Positions 9,781 through 20,260 are shown, counted from the first letter of the stretch. The stretch is 64,000 nt of DNA from Melastoma dodecandrum (GCA_029817715.1 JARUPY010000018.1:82099-146098), one strand, 5' to 3'. Notes: generated from the sequence alone by a model not told the origin. Made by a program: numbers and translations.

Positions 9781-12700
9781 ATGCCGAGAAATACTCGAAG
9801 TACTATTGGCCGTGAGCGTCAGAATCCCTTAGATGGGGAAGACCAGGAACTTCCTCTGGGAATGGACTTGGAAGCGCCGGCCCTAGGAGGCCAGGCAGCT
9901 ACAAACCAGTCCACTTTTGATTCACATGCCCCGTCCGAATTTATTTCGAGACTGGAGTTCCACAAGGAATTGGGGGATGTGCGTCAGGAGTTGACTGATA
10001 TGAAGGGTATTCTAATGGATGTCCAAACTCTAATAGGGCGTCTTTCTAGCCCGAGAGACGAGGAAAGAGTGAGACCTCGTATGAGAGAGGCCCCCTTTAG
10101 GGAGTCTACGTTCATGGCAGACGCTCGTCGGACTGCTCAAGGGCCACGTAACGTGACTTTTGAGCAATCTGAGATAAGGACGAATGCTCTCTTTGAACCC
10201 GGGAGTCTGGTTCCCCCTGGTCGACCCTCTTCTTCACGTAATCGATCAGCGAATACGTATTGGAATGAGGCAGAGGACTTCCAAGAGGAAACAGATCGGG
10301 GGGAGGATTTTATTCCGTCTCGTCGTCCTGGAAAAGAGCCAATGGTCGACGCAGTTGGAGATCCCTATGAGCCTGGACCCCGGAGTAGTAATCATCGTGA
10401 GGAGCCTTCATTTTATGTAAGGGATCCAACGAGCCAAACAATGGGAGAAAGGCCTCCGTATAGCCCGTTAAGGCCAACTCGACTCGCAGGGCAGGGGCCG
10501 ATAGGCGGTGTACCCCCAGACTTAAGAGAGGCCATAACTCAAGTTATAGAGCAAGTCGTCCCCGGAATAGCTCGGCGAGATGACACCTGTTTATACAGGT
10601 CTCCTTATCCTGCGTACATTGATAGGGATTTCCCTTTACTTAGAGGTTATAGGGTGCCCGACTTCACTCGCTTCTCGGGCGAAGATGAAATGACTCCACT
10701 TGAGTATATTGCTCGCTTCACTCATCAACTTGGCGAGGCGGCCGAGAATGACTTCTGGAAACTAAAGCTCTTCCCGAACTCATTAACCGGGGATGCCTTT
10801 ACCTGGTATGCAAGTTTGCCGTCGGGGTCAGTAGCTTCATGGACTCAGATGCAGTCCATGTTTGTTAAAACGTTTGCTCGACTCGATACCCCCATGTCGA
10901 TGTTTGAGGTTATACGCCTTAGACAGGCTAATGGGGAACACCCGGGGCAGTTTTTAATGAAACTTAGAAAGGCCTTATTACGGTGTAGGCCTCCCATACC
11001 GGAGAAAGACCAGTTGCTCCTCGCATTAAATGCGTTGTCCATTCCTTTCCGGAAAAAGCTACAAGGGGAGCGCTTTGCCGATCTATATGATTTGGCAAGG
11101 AGAGCCACTGAGTACTATCAGCTCCTAACAGAAGAGGCCAAGCTGACTCGAGCCTACCAAGTCGATACTTATGAAGTCGACGTGGCCGAGTTTGTTAAGG
11201 GAGAGTCGATTATATGTGACCCCTTGACTAGGAAAAATTCTAAAGCTAAAGCCTCCCAGAAAAATGTCGAGGAAAGGAAATACTCCTTCGACACAGATAA
11301 AGTCGATGCCATTTTTGACTGGCTTTATCAAAAGAAAAGGATCAGGCTTAAGCCTGGTCATCGAGTCCCTCAGACAGAAAGGGAAAAAAGTAGGAATTAC
11401 TGCAAGTGGCATGGTTCCTTCGCCCATACTACCAAGGACTGCCTGTCCTTTAGAAATATAATTCAGGATTTAATAGAGTCTAAAGAGCTCTGTTTTCCTG
11501 AAGTCGATGAAGTCGCCATGGTGGATGATAATCCATTTGGCGACGAAGTCGCCATTCATACATTTGATATATTTGACACTGAGGTTAACCTTGTAGAAGT
11601 CATTAACGACTCTGCTATACCCTCGCAGGATTTGCAAGCAACTGGCGAGACCTTGGTGGTTAATGCCCTGATGAAGCGACTGGCTGAGCGTGGGGTTTTC
11701 ATCCTGCCGAAGGGAAGGGACAAGTGGCTTTGCCACTGGCACCTGAACGACACTCACACGACGGACCAATGCCACACATTTAAGAAGTACCTGTTGGACA
11801 GTAAGACAGAAGACTGGTATGACCTGACCCCTTTCGAGGAAGCAGCAATGTCGTTGACTACCCCCCGAGGACCTTCTCACGTCCTCAAAAGTCCTCCTAG
11901 TGTGGATCGCCGACTGGCTTCGCGAGGAGGAAGAGGAGGTTCCCAGGGGCATAGGGGGAATGGAGAGGCAGCCGCCCGGGGTACGGAACGCCCGGCACGG
12001 CGACTTGAGTTTATGGACTCGTCTGGCCAGAGAGTCGTCAAGCAGGGGTACACTAGGACTACCCATGTCAAGGAGATAAGACATGTGGAAAAGTATAAGG
12101 GAGTAGACCGACCCCAACAGGCTGCAAGTCGCAGGCCTCGATATGCGTCACAGACAGTCGACCCCCAGGAATTGCGGAGGGGACCTCCTATCGCCCAATT
12201 CTTGGACGAGAAGCTACTGTGCCAGAAATGCAAGCTGATCGCCCACAATCGGATACTTATTACCCAGCTCTGCACAGCATGCTGCGTCAACTATTTCTTG
12301 CGGCTGGTCGACTTGTCCGCAAAAGGGGAGATGCTGGTGAAAGCGGTCCGCCCCGAGGGTACAGGTAATTCGAACCCTAGCAAACCTTCCTCGAATAGAC
12401 CAGAAAATACTCCAGTGCAGGTGGGATATGACCCAGTCGACGGCAGATTCGTGGAGGTAAGCCGACTCCCTTTTGGTTCTAAGAAACCAAAATTCGTCAA
12501 AGCCCTTAACCCTTCGTCTCAATGGCAGAAGGTGGAAAGGAAGGTTGCGCCCCCCTTAAGGGCTCAAAAGAGAAAGGAAAGGCGTCTAAGTCACGCCCAA
12601 AAAAGACCTAGGATGACCCCTGCGATGCCACCCTCGGAAGGGAACCAAGCCGCAGAGAAACAAGTCGCAGAGCCTGAACGGGTCGAGTCTACTGATTACT

Positions 12701-13695
12701 CGGAAAACCCGGGCTCAAGCTTCGACTACACTCCTCTACGAGGAGACAGGCCCTGCGACTTCAATGCAGAACAAGGGCCCCTTGTGAGCTGTAACGCTCT
12801 CACCTTTCCTGCGGAGTTCGCCTGCAACGACAAGTCGGAGGCGCCGAAAGGTAAAATCCTGGACTCTAAGGTCACTTCTTTTCCATCTGGCTTCCCTCTG
12901 CACTGGCTGAGGAAACCATCGGATCGCATGAAACAGCACATGCACTCGTTATACATCGCAGCTACCTTTGACGGTGTTTTGGTGGGTCGAGTCTTAATAG
13001 ACAACGGCGCCACCGTCAATGTTCTCCCACTCACCAAGTTTAGACTACTTGGGTACAAGCCTAGCGAGTTGGTACGAACCGACGTGGCTGTAAGCGGCTT
13101 TAATGGGACGAAGTCTGAATGCCTGGGGATATGCTTTGTGCATTTAGGCGTTGGAAGACACGAGCAGGAAACTGCTTTCTTCGTAATTGACATAGTCCCT
13201 TCGTTTAATGCGCTTTTGGGACGCGATTGGCTTCATAAAGCCGCCGCGATCCCATCGAATTTGCATAGGGAGTTGGTTTTATGGCTTGACTCTGAAATAG
13301 AGACTATCAGGGCTGATGAATACTCCTGTTGTAACAAGGGCATTTTACATCCAGAAACATGCAAGACGATCAAGGACCTCACCCTGGATCAACGCTACAA
13401 GCTAGGAGACCCTACTGTCGGACCCCTAGGTGAACCCTCCGGGAAGTTCGACTTCATTGTGAGCTATGGCACCTCTCACCCCAAGCCTGATGAGGGATCA
13501 ATCGTGCCGACAGGATGGGGGCCCGACTTCACGGACAAGGACATAGATGAGGTCCTGCAGGAAGTAGTCCCGACCAAGGATGGAAGCGAGACAGACAACA
13601 GTCCTAATGGCGACAAGGGGGAGGCGCAAGGAAGTGTTGAGCAAGGAAGAAAAGTGCGGGAAAAGGACGATGACTCTCCTTTATATAGGGTATGA
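9781..13695 (+). CDS. Gag/protease-like polyprotein of a non-autonomous LTR element, 1304 aa, intact
   Basis: Uninterrupted frame starting at ATG 9781, 51 bp after the LTR. Residues about 230-390 contain a plant retrotransposon Gag domain (WKLKLFPNSLTGDAFTWY and following). Two zinc-knuckle-like motifs with His in place of the second Cys follow: CKWHGSFAHTTKDC near residue 540 and CHWHLNDTHTTDQC near 650, both C-X2-H-X4-H-X4-C. A basic Arg/Gly-rich stretch and a Cys cluster lie around 700-850. Near 1075 there is LIDNGATVNVLP and near 1144 LLGRDWLH, the pattern of a retroviral-type aspartyl protease, but with D-N-G instead of D-T/S-G. The frame stops before any reverse transcriptase. It likely forms particles that use enzymes of an autonomous relative. 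Confidence 0.85.
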   Translation: MPRNTRSTIGRERQNPLDGEDQELPLGMDLEAPALGGQAATNQSTFDSHAPSEFISRLEFHKELGDVRQELTDMKGILMDVQTLIGRLSSPRDEERVRPRMREAPFRESTFMADARRTAQGPRNVTFEQSEIRTNALFEPGSLVPPGRPSSSRNRSANTYWNEAEDFQEETDRGEDFIPSRRPGKEPMVDAVGDPYEPGPRSSNHREEPSFYVRDPTSQTMGERPPYSPLRPTRLAGQGPIGGVPPDLREAITQVIEQVVPGIARRDDTCLYRSPYPAYIDRDFPLLRGYRVPDFTRFSGEDEMTPLEYIARFTHQLGEAAENDFWKLKLFPNSLTGDAFTWYASLPSGSVASWTQMQSMFVKTFARLDTPMSMFEVIRLRQANGEHPGQFLMKLRKALLRCRPPIPEKDQLLLALNALSIPFRKKLQGERFADLYDLARRATEYYQLLTEEAKLTRAYQVDTYEVDVAEFVKGESIICDPLTRKNSKAKASQKNVEERKYSFDTDKVDAIFDWLYQKKRIRLKPGHRVPQTEREKSRNYCKWHGSFAHTTKDCLSFRNIIQDLIESKELCFPEVDEVAMVDDNPFGDEVAIHTFDIFDTEVNLVEVINDSAIPSQDLQATGETLVVNALMKRLAERGVFILPKGRDKWLCHWHLNDTHTTDQCHTFKKYLLDSKTEDWYDLTPFEEAAMSLTTPRGPSHVLKSPPSVDRRLASRGGRGGSQGHRGNGEAAARGTERPARRLEFMDSSGQRVVKQGYTRTTHVKEIRHVEKYKGVDRPQQAASRRPRYASQTVDPQELRRGPPIAQFLDEKLLCQKCKLIAHNRILITQLCTACCVNYFLRLVDLSAKGEMLVKAVRPEGTGNSNPSKPSSNRPENTPVQVGYDPVDGRFVEVSRLPFGSKKPKFVKALNPSSQWQKVERKVAPPLRAQKRKERRLSHAQKRPRMTPAMPPSEGNQAAEKQVAEPERVESTDYSENPGSSFDYTPLRGDRPCDFNAEQGPLVSCNALTFPAEFACNDKSEAPKGKILDSKVTSFPSGFPLHWLRKPSDRMKQHMHSLYIAATFDGVLVGRVLIDNGATVNVLPLTKFRLLGYKPSELVRTDVAVSGFNGTKSECLGICFVHLGVGRHEQETAFFVIDIVPSFNALLGRDWLHKAAAIPSNLHRELVLWLDSEIETIRADEYSCCNKGILHPETCKTIKDLTLDQRYKLGDPTVGPLGEPSGKFDFIVSYGTSHPKPDEGSIVPTGWGPDFTDKDIDEVLQEVVPTKDGSETDNSPNGDKGEAQGSVEQGRKVREKDDDSPLYRV

Positions 13696-13741
13696 TTTCT
13701 GCTGAGTCAGCATAGCCAACCCAGCATAAAAGGGGGGCTTA

Positions 13742-14722
13742 TGTTGATATGGCAAATAATTTTGGGCCTGGGCTTAGAACAGAAACCCAGTAATCACTCA
13801 AGTCACACTCCGAGTCGGCCCAAGATACAGTCGTCTAGGCCGACTCACGACGAAGTCGATTAGGTCGACCCATGACGAAGTCGACTAAGTCGATTTATGA
13901 ACGGAGTCGACTAGGTCGACTCACGACGAAGGAATTTGGTAATCAAAGTCAACCAAGATGACTCAACAGTAGCTAAGTCTACTAGTAGGGTCAAGTCGAC
14001 GGAATTCTGGATAAGTCGACCAAGTCGGTCGTAGTCCGTACAGATCAGTCAAGTCGACAAGATTGGAATAAATTTATTCATTTTCAATCACGTTTGTTAA
14101 AGATCGTAACTGATCCTAATATCCAGGAACGTGATCCCATATATCAAGGAGGTTGTTGAGACACTCCCACGATATTAGGGATCACGATCTATAACACGAT
14201 CTGCAACACGATCTATCTGTTACGTGTTAAACACGTACAAGTCCTCTATAAATAGCAAAGGATTTTTCAAGACAAGGCACGACCATACACAGGCAAAGCT
14301 CTGAAGTTTGTTCGTCAACCTTAGGAATTAGGTACCTTGACCCGGTTTATAGGTCAACTCCCCTTCCACCGACAGAGTGGGCTCGTAGGGCCTTTGCCGT
14401 CAACTCCCCGCCAGCGACACCACCGACGGAGTGAGCTCGTAGGGCCTTCGTCACAGCCTCCCGCCAGCAACCGCCACCGACGGAGCGAGCTTCCAAGGCC
14501 TTCGTCACAAGTTCTCCGCCGTCACAGGATTCCACATCGTTGTCACCACTTGCTCCCTTTTCGTTTTTTTATGGCTGTAAGCCCCTGTTCTTAATTCGTC
14601 AAGATTGTAAGACTTGCATTCTGTTTGAATAAAATTGTGCATCTTCTTACTGGCGACCACAATCCAATTCCTGTAAGTCCTTTGCCAAATATTTCCGACG
14701 TGATCTGTTCTATACGCCGACA
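13742..14722 (+). repeat. LTR 3 (right)
   Basis: TGTTGATATGG to GCCGACA, 981 bp. Compared with LTR 2 it has a small insertion adding another ACACGATCT unit (about 14195-14210), a one-base loss near the TATA box and a changed last heptamer. Confidence 0.85.
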
Positions 14723-14727
14723 GCATG
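14723..14727. repeat. Target-site duplication, right copy (GCATG)
   Basis: Matches 3748-3752 exactly and closes the compound element. Confidence 0.8.
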
Positions 14728-15057
14728 AATTTTCAAAGCACCACGACCAAAGATATCCTACTTCCTCATGCCAAAAGCTCCCAAATAAAAAAAAAAATTG
14801 AATTCAAGAATCCCTCGTTGGATCTGAGTCGGTAATACAATATGCAGGTGGGGAATTCAAAGATGGCGGCTCAACCCCACGAGAAAATATTTTAGGATAT
14901 GGTCATCTCAGATTGTATGTAATAATCCCCTTGTTCGTGTAACAAGTAGTGGAGCTTCCTCTCGTTTCCCCGACTAATCATTATATTAAACAACTAATTA
15001 ATCTTTTTAAATCGTAAAGCATCTCGTGGGTGGGTGGGTTGGGAAGACTTCCAGGTC

Positions 15058-15086
15058 GTTTTCTTTCTTTCTTTCTTTCTCTTTCT
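15058..15086. repeat. (TTTC)n microsatellite
   Basis: Run of TTTC repeats upstream of the copy 3 small gene, probably in its promoter or leader. Confidence 0.7.
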
Positions 15087-15197
15087 AAAGGCTTTCATGT
15101 CACCCGTCAAAGTTTTCACTGGAGAAGACTTTTATTTTAACCCGCTTTGGGAATACATCTTGATATCCACAGACAGGGAAAAGGCCTTGGTTATACC

Positions 15198-15341
15198 ATG
15201 GAGCGTCGTCCGCGCGGTATGATCAGTTACGGCAGCCCCCACGGTGCGAGTAAGTTGTTCCTACTGCTGCTGGTGGCGATCCTTCATTTGGCAGTCAGAC
15301 GCTTGGGCGGTCCGCCTTGGTGCCGTGGAGGTAAGAACTAA
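15198..15341 (+). CDS. Copy 3: small single-pass membrane protein, 47 aa or first exon
   Basis: ATG at 15198 (ACCATGG). It starts MERRPRGMISYGSPHG, then has the hydrophobic segment KLFLLLLVAILHLAVRRLG and PPWC, closely parallel to copy 2. Read through, it stops after GGKN. However, a strong donor (GAG|GTAAGA at 15331) suggests the last codons are intronic and that more exons follow. The segment of about 700 bp around it matches the degenerate copy 1 region near 1480-2210. I do not recognise the family. A membrane-anchored or signal-anchored small protein is the most that can be said. Confidence 0.4.
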   Translation: MERRPRGMISYGSPHGASKLFLLLLVAILHLAVRRLGGPPWCRGGKN

Positions 15342-15955
15342 TCTTCCTATCAAAATCCAAAGCATTAATTTCATTGCTCCTCTTTGGTTGGGGATTCTTC
15401 ATTGTTGGCTTATGTCACGCGATGTTGCCGCTCTATAACCAAACATATTGGATGAAGCATCACTTCCCATGTTGAATAAGGCGGCTTTCCGCTTAGGATA
15501 TCATTTTCATTTTTTTTTCTCAAAAGGAAACGCAACAGCAGCTTCTTCCTGTCGTTGTACAATTATTAAGGGTCTTAAAACGGACACTCCCTCCTTGGTT
15601 TGACAATTTCACACCCCTTGTTTCCAAGTGCTCAAACATTCGAAGCTACACTTTTAGATTACGCTGCTGTTTTGTCAACCACGTGTTTGCTGGACCCGAC
15701 GGTTTGTCTTCTTAAGTAAGTAGCAGTGACTGAAACGCCAAGTCTTGCATGTTTTTTCTTTCGTAGCAACTTTATACTTCCCCTTCCAGTAATGTCCGTA
15801 CGATTTTTTAGTGATCACATCATTACGGACAACGTAAGTCAGGTGTCGTTCATGACAACAATTCAAATGTGATGCCGTCGTCATTGTCCGACATTATTGT
15901 TTGTAACGTAACTTATCCTTCCAACTTTGTTTTGTTTTACTTTTACTTGTTGATT

Positions 15956-16227
15956 ATGTCAATTGACGGGGAGGTTCAGGTAGTGGCCAAGGCGGCGTCG
16001 AACCTCATAATCCGAGTCCTGGTCACGGATGCTGTAAGTTTTAGACGATACATCACAGGAAATTAGTAATAAATCGCGTGTCATCGAGAGGTCTCGGATG
16101 TTGTTATGTTTTTAACTGCCGATTTTTATTTTTATTTGTTGCCTAATTGTTGTTGTTGCTGTGTGTTCAATATCAGGAGGTGTTGAGTTCCAAAATATAC
16201 GACGGAGCCGGCGATCGACTCGAATGA
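15956..16227 (+). CDS. Possible small two-exon gene, or later exons of the copy 3 gene
   Basis: Exon A 15956-16033 opens with ATG and encodes MSIDGEVQVVAKAASNLIIR and six more residues, ending at GCT|GTAAGT. A good acceptor (TATCAG) at 16176 leads to exon B 16177-16227, which continues in the same phase (EVLSSKIYDGAGDRLE) to TGA. The joined product would be 42 residues. The clean splice pair and preserved phase are the evidence. No family is recognised. It may be the 3' part of the copy 3 gene at 15198. Confidence 0.3.
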
Positions 16228-16261
16228 TTGGCTGCGCACTCTCCAGTAACTGCGTCCCTGC

Positions 16262-16759
16262 GTGCCCATGTTATGTTGTTGTATAATAATGGTTGGCTTT
16301 GTGTTCATCTTCATGTGTCTACAACTAGCAGGTCCTTGGATTATTAAAATATATGCAGACATTATATTGAATAAGGCGGGAGAGACCGTCTTCTCCCTCG
16401 CGCCTCACAAATCAAAGTTGTGGGATATGTCGAATACCAACACGACGGGATTTAAACTCCTCTGGCGTGTCCATGGGATGGTATTCTTAGAATTTCTCCA
16501 TCGAGTTGTGGTGTGCAGTCTGTGTATGTTTTTGCTGACTCAAGCAATGTTACAAAGAATTGTGATGTATCTGATCAGGGATTTGAGTGTAAAATATAGT
16601 TTGCCTTCTGAGGGTGTTGTCTTGGGCCTAGGCTGCCTCCACCGAGACCAGCAACAGCACCAGTCAGTCAATCTTGTGAGGAATCACATAAAACACGAAA
16701 CAACAAACAAAGAAAGCATTACTAAATCGATTACACGAGTCTACGATGCATACTTGTAG
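16262..16759 (+). other. Unassigned 165-codon open frame
   Basis: Open from ATG 16262 to 16759, with a hydrophobic N-terminal third and a second hydrophobic patch. No motif is recognised and the codon use looks random. It may be chance in the 3' region of the preceding gene. Confidence 0.2.
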
Positions 16760-16884
16760 ATGCCATTTTGACAACATTTCCACAAACCTGTGTGGTAAAG
16801 TCTTCCTCCCTTTTTCCTTCCCACAGACCGTAGGATATTTGGATGGAAACGTTAGATCTTAGCAAAATTTTCTTCAAAAATTGT

Positions 16885-17270
16885 TGCAACCCGGTTCAAC
16901 AACAACCGCGTGGAGAATCTCGACCCGGCACTTATCCGAAGGGGAAGAATGGACAAGAACATTGAGATCCTATACTGCTGCTTTGAGGCATTCAAGTTGC
17001 TCAAGCAGTTCCCGAGGGTGAGGGACTCACCGTAGCGGAGATGACACCGGCGGACGTCACAGAGAACCTGATGCTGAAGTCGGCAGAGGATGACGTTGAA
17101 GTATGCCTCACGAACCTGATCGCGGCACTTGAGGGTAGTGTCAAGAAGGACGAACAGGCGAGGGCTAAGGCGGCAGCTGCAGAGCGAGTCCAGGAGGAGT
17201 CAAAGGATGAAGACGGCATCGGAAGTCCAAAAGATGTCGCAGCCAGTGGAGGGAATAAGGACGGTTTCTA
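16885..17270 (+). pseudogene. C-terminal relic of a BCS1-like AAA-ATPase
   Basis: Translation from about 16896 gives NNNRVENLDPALIRRGRMDK and then IEILYCCFEAFKLL, clearly the end of the AAA module of plant AATP1/BCS1-like mitochondrial-type ATPases. It then hits TAG at about 17034. A frame change and a missing piece of some 20-30 residues lead into 17041-17271, which resembles the family's tail (MTPADVTENLM, EDDVEVCLTNLIAALE, then a Lys/Glu/Ala-rich end). Walker A and B and all earlier exons are absent, so this is a truncated, frameshifted fragment. Confidence 0.75.
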
Positions 17271-17521
17271 AAGCCTGTAAGCTAGTCTTAGTACTGTTGC
17301 TTTGATATTCATTAGGATTCCCTGTCATGTCCTTTATCCAGTTCAAAATGAACAAATGTAAACTGTTTGACCCTAGCAAATATTCCTCTGCTAAAATTAC
17401 ATAAAACAAATGGTAGTAAAACACATAACAGACAGGAGCAATGTTGAAAGAAAAGCCTAGACCTGGCCACGAGCTAGTTCGGCATGTCCCCCTCTTGTTG
17501 CTTCGCAGTCATCGAATTCGG

Positions 17522-19731
17522 TCATACTCGAGGAGTCACCAGCAGCACGATGATTCTGTCGTCTTCTTGATTGATCTTCTTGACACAACTTTTACTTTCC
17601 TCTTCCAACTCATTGTCTTCCCGTGCCGCTTCCTCTCGGCTTGTCTTACTGACGCTGCCCTTGTCATCGCCACCGTCTTTCGTTTGAGAAGTCACCGCGG
17701 GTTGATTTAACTTCTTCCTTTCTCTGGCTTGGCCCCAGAGCACTGAGTACAGCCCGCAGATGATCAAAACTGCCCCTAAAATGCTGTCGAATTGAGGAAG
17801 CAAATCACACATCAGCGAAAACCGATCATCATCTCATCTCTTGCCTCAATTCGTGATGTTTCTCTAAAGAAATGCAATTACCTCCCCAAGTATAGCTTCT
17901 CATTCAACAGCAACGGAGCCATAAATGCTACAGCGACCAGAATTAGAGGGTTGAACACGGACCCAAACAGTGGGCCCCTAGTCCTAATGCACCACACCTG
18001 TACGGTGATGCATAGCCCGGACCCAACGATTCCCTGAAACCAGTTTGAATTTTGTGTGGTTGGTCGATAGCGAATTCGTTCAAGGCACATGGTTTCAACT
18101 GATTCCCCTGATTCGTACAGAACTTACCGCGTAAACAATTGCAAGAAGGCTAATATTCCAATGGAGCCTCCACTTCTTCCAGTCATTCTCCCTCACGAGT
18201 GCATAGACGAGTGACTGTATCGCGGCCATGAACGATATCAATGCCGTGCTCGACAGATGGCACGGGTATTCCTTGCTCATTTTCGCCTGCAAAAGTCAAG
18301 ATCACGGCAGCAAACATAACGCTCGATGTGAGCTTTGGGATAACCATAAACCTCGGATCCTGGCAAGGGAAGCGAAAGAATCAAATCACCTGAACGATAG
18401 CCCAAATGGAGAAAGAGAGGCAGCTGCCAACAGCCATGATCGAACCCAACACTATGTTTCGATTTTGTGGAACCGGCGGCGCGCCAGCGCCCCGGAGACC
18501 GTGGAGGTGCAAGACATTATCGTGAGTCGAGTAAATGTTGATCTCGATGCCTTTGTAGAACGTGAGCAACGTTGCCCCACCTATACCTAACAGAATCCCC
18601 AACACTTTCGCAATGCCATCAATCCTTCTAATATTCAGCTTCTCCAAACTAACAAACAAAACCAAAAAAAAAAAAGAACATCATAAACCAAGAAACATGT
18701 TAACCGACGAGACACGCTTCTCCCGCTGCGCACGTACCCGAACAGCGCGGCCAAGACTAAGGTTACCGCCGGGATGAGGTTGACCATGGCCGAAGCGTAG
18801 GTCGCGGAAGTTAATGCCAAGCTTTCCAAGAACAAGGTTTGCGCTAGCGATCCCCTGCAAAGGATAGAAAAGGAATAAAAACATCAGTAGGCATGACAAT
18901 ACTACTGAGACATGGGCATGTGAAACCGCGGCCATATCCTAAACTTTATGGTGAGTCATAGACTTTATCTCTTATTTTTTTTCTTTTCTTTTTTTCATCT
19001 CATTATTAATCAACCAATCTAAGAAGAACAAAGAGACGTGACACATGTCGGAATATTATTAGCACGCTACCAGGACACGTGCCTGTTTTTGTAAAGGAAG
19101 GAAAAAGAAACTAGAACCCCATAACCTAATGACAAATACAATCTTAATGCTAAATACAATTTCAATAGAATGCAATGCTATAAATTTTCTTTGGGACTTA
19201 CCCAAATAACCCACAAAAGAATGACTGAATCAACACCTTCTTAGTTAATCTTGGCCTGATTTTCCTGCAAATAATAATAATAATAATTAAATAATTAAGA
19301 AGATTTATGAGCAAAAACTGTATTCCTTCCGCGTTAATTTATTTTCCTTTCGTTCAGCAAAACAATGAGAATTATTTGTAAATCGTATTATCTTCTGCAC
19401 TATCTAAACCATATGTTATAAATTGCTAATGTTTCGATTGTTATTTTTTCAAAGAAAGGAAAGAAAAAAAGAGGGAATTCGAGTAAGAGTGTAACGCATA
19501 ACGAGGGAAAGAAGTATGAGGAGAAAAGAACCTTTCGTAGAAGAAGGCGACAGGAGCCATGAAAGCGGCGGCAAAGATGAGACGGTACATCACCATGACC
19601 TTTGGGCTCGTCCCTTCCCTCACGGCCAGCTTGTACAGGATGTTAACGATGGCCATTGCGATCTTGGCAATCACCATCATGATCGGCTCCCTCAACCCGT
19701 GGACTACATTCCACAACCTCTTCATTGCCAT
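17522..19731 (-). CDS. WAT1-related protein (EamA/nodulin MtN21-type transporter), 403 aa, seven exons
   Basis: Exons on the minus strand: 19731-19532, 19264-19202, 18854-18738, 18648-18390, 18286-18128, 18033-17882, 17783-17522. All have GT-AG borders and the phases join, giving 1212 nt to TGA. The protein begins MAMKRLW, has about ten hydrophobic segments in two EamA-like halves and carries family signatures: LESLALTSATYASAMVNLIP in exon 3, LLTFYKG in exon 4, FNPLILVAVAF in exon 6 and GLYSVLWG in exon 7. The tail after GLYSVLWGQ is charged and cytosolic. WAT1-like proteins are plasma- or vacuolar-membrane exporters of auxin, amino acids or related metabolites; the substrate here is unknown. 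A copy of its last exon lies 2 kb away at 20008. Confidence 0.9.
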
Positions 19732-20007
19732 AGGAGAATCGCAGGCGAGTAGGTGGGGAAGGTACGTGAAGGGAGTGGAACGATGAAAATGCACATCTTT
19801 ATAGATTTGATTTGGTGTTGGTTGGAAATAGAAAGTAAAAAGCAAAAAAAGCAAAAAAAAAACCGAAATAATATGTTTAAGTGATTAAATACGACAGCCT
19901 TTTTCAATTCGGTAGGATTATGGATTTGGAAGGCAGGAAATGACGCAATCCGTGATGACATCAAACAAAGTCCAAGCTACATACAGTCGCTACATACAGC
20001 CAGAGTT

Positions 20008-20260
20008 GGTCATCTGTGGGCTGTACTCGGTGCTCTGGGGCCAAGGCAGAGAAAGGAAGAGGTTCAATCAACTCGTACCGGCAGAGGGTGCCGGACCAGC
20101 AGATTCCTCCGTGGAGATCAACGAGACCACTTAAACGAAAAAGGCCGAGAATGACAAAGGCAGCAGAAAGTACCAAGAGCCGAGAGGAAGAGGCATGAAA
20201 GGACACCCGGTCAGAAGGCAAAAGAAAAGGCATTGTCCTGCTGGAAGGACCAGGAGGGCG
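20008..20260 (+). pseudogene. Relic of a WAT1-related last exon
   Basis: Reads VICGLYSVLWGQGRERKRFN on the plus strand, matching exon 7 of the gene at 17522-19731, then diverges and stops at 20132-20134. DNA similarity continues past the stop (CAAACGAAA, AATGACAAAGGCAGC and GCCGAGAGGAAG blocks match the parent). There are no other exons. It lies in opposite orientation to the parent and forms the left edge of the tandem array. Confidence 0.75.

Larger units (their letters stand above)
3753..14722 (+). mobile_element. Tandem gag-only LTR retrotransposon: LTR-gag-LTR-gag-LTR
   Basis: Three nearly identical LTRs (995, 970 and 981 bp) separate two internal regions of exactly 4012 bp each (4748-8759 and 9730-13741). 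The outer ends are flanked by GCATG. Each internal region has a primer-site-like sequence after the LTR, one long Gag/protease-like frame and a polypurine tract before the next LTR. Neither internal region has room for reverse transcriptase, RNase H or integrase, so the element is non-autonomous, of the kind called TR-GAG or large retrotransposon derivative. A middle LTR shared by two bodies, with one outer duplication, is what unequal recombination between LTRs of one insertion would give. Confidence 0.85.
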
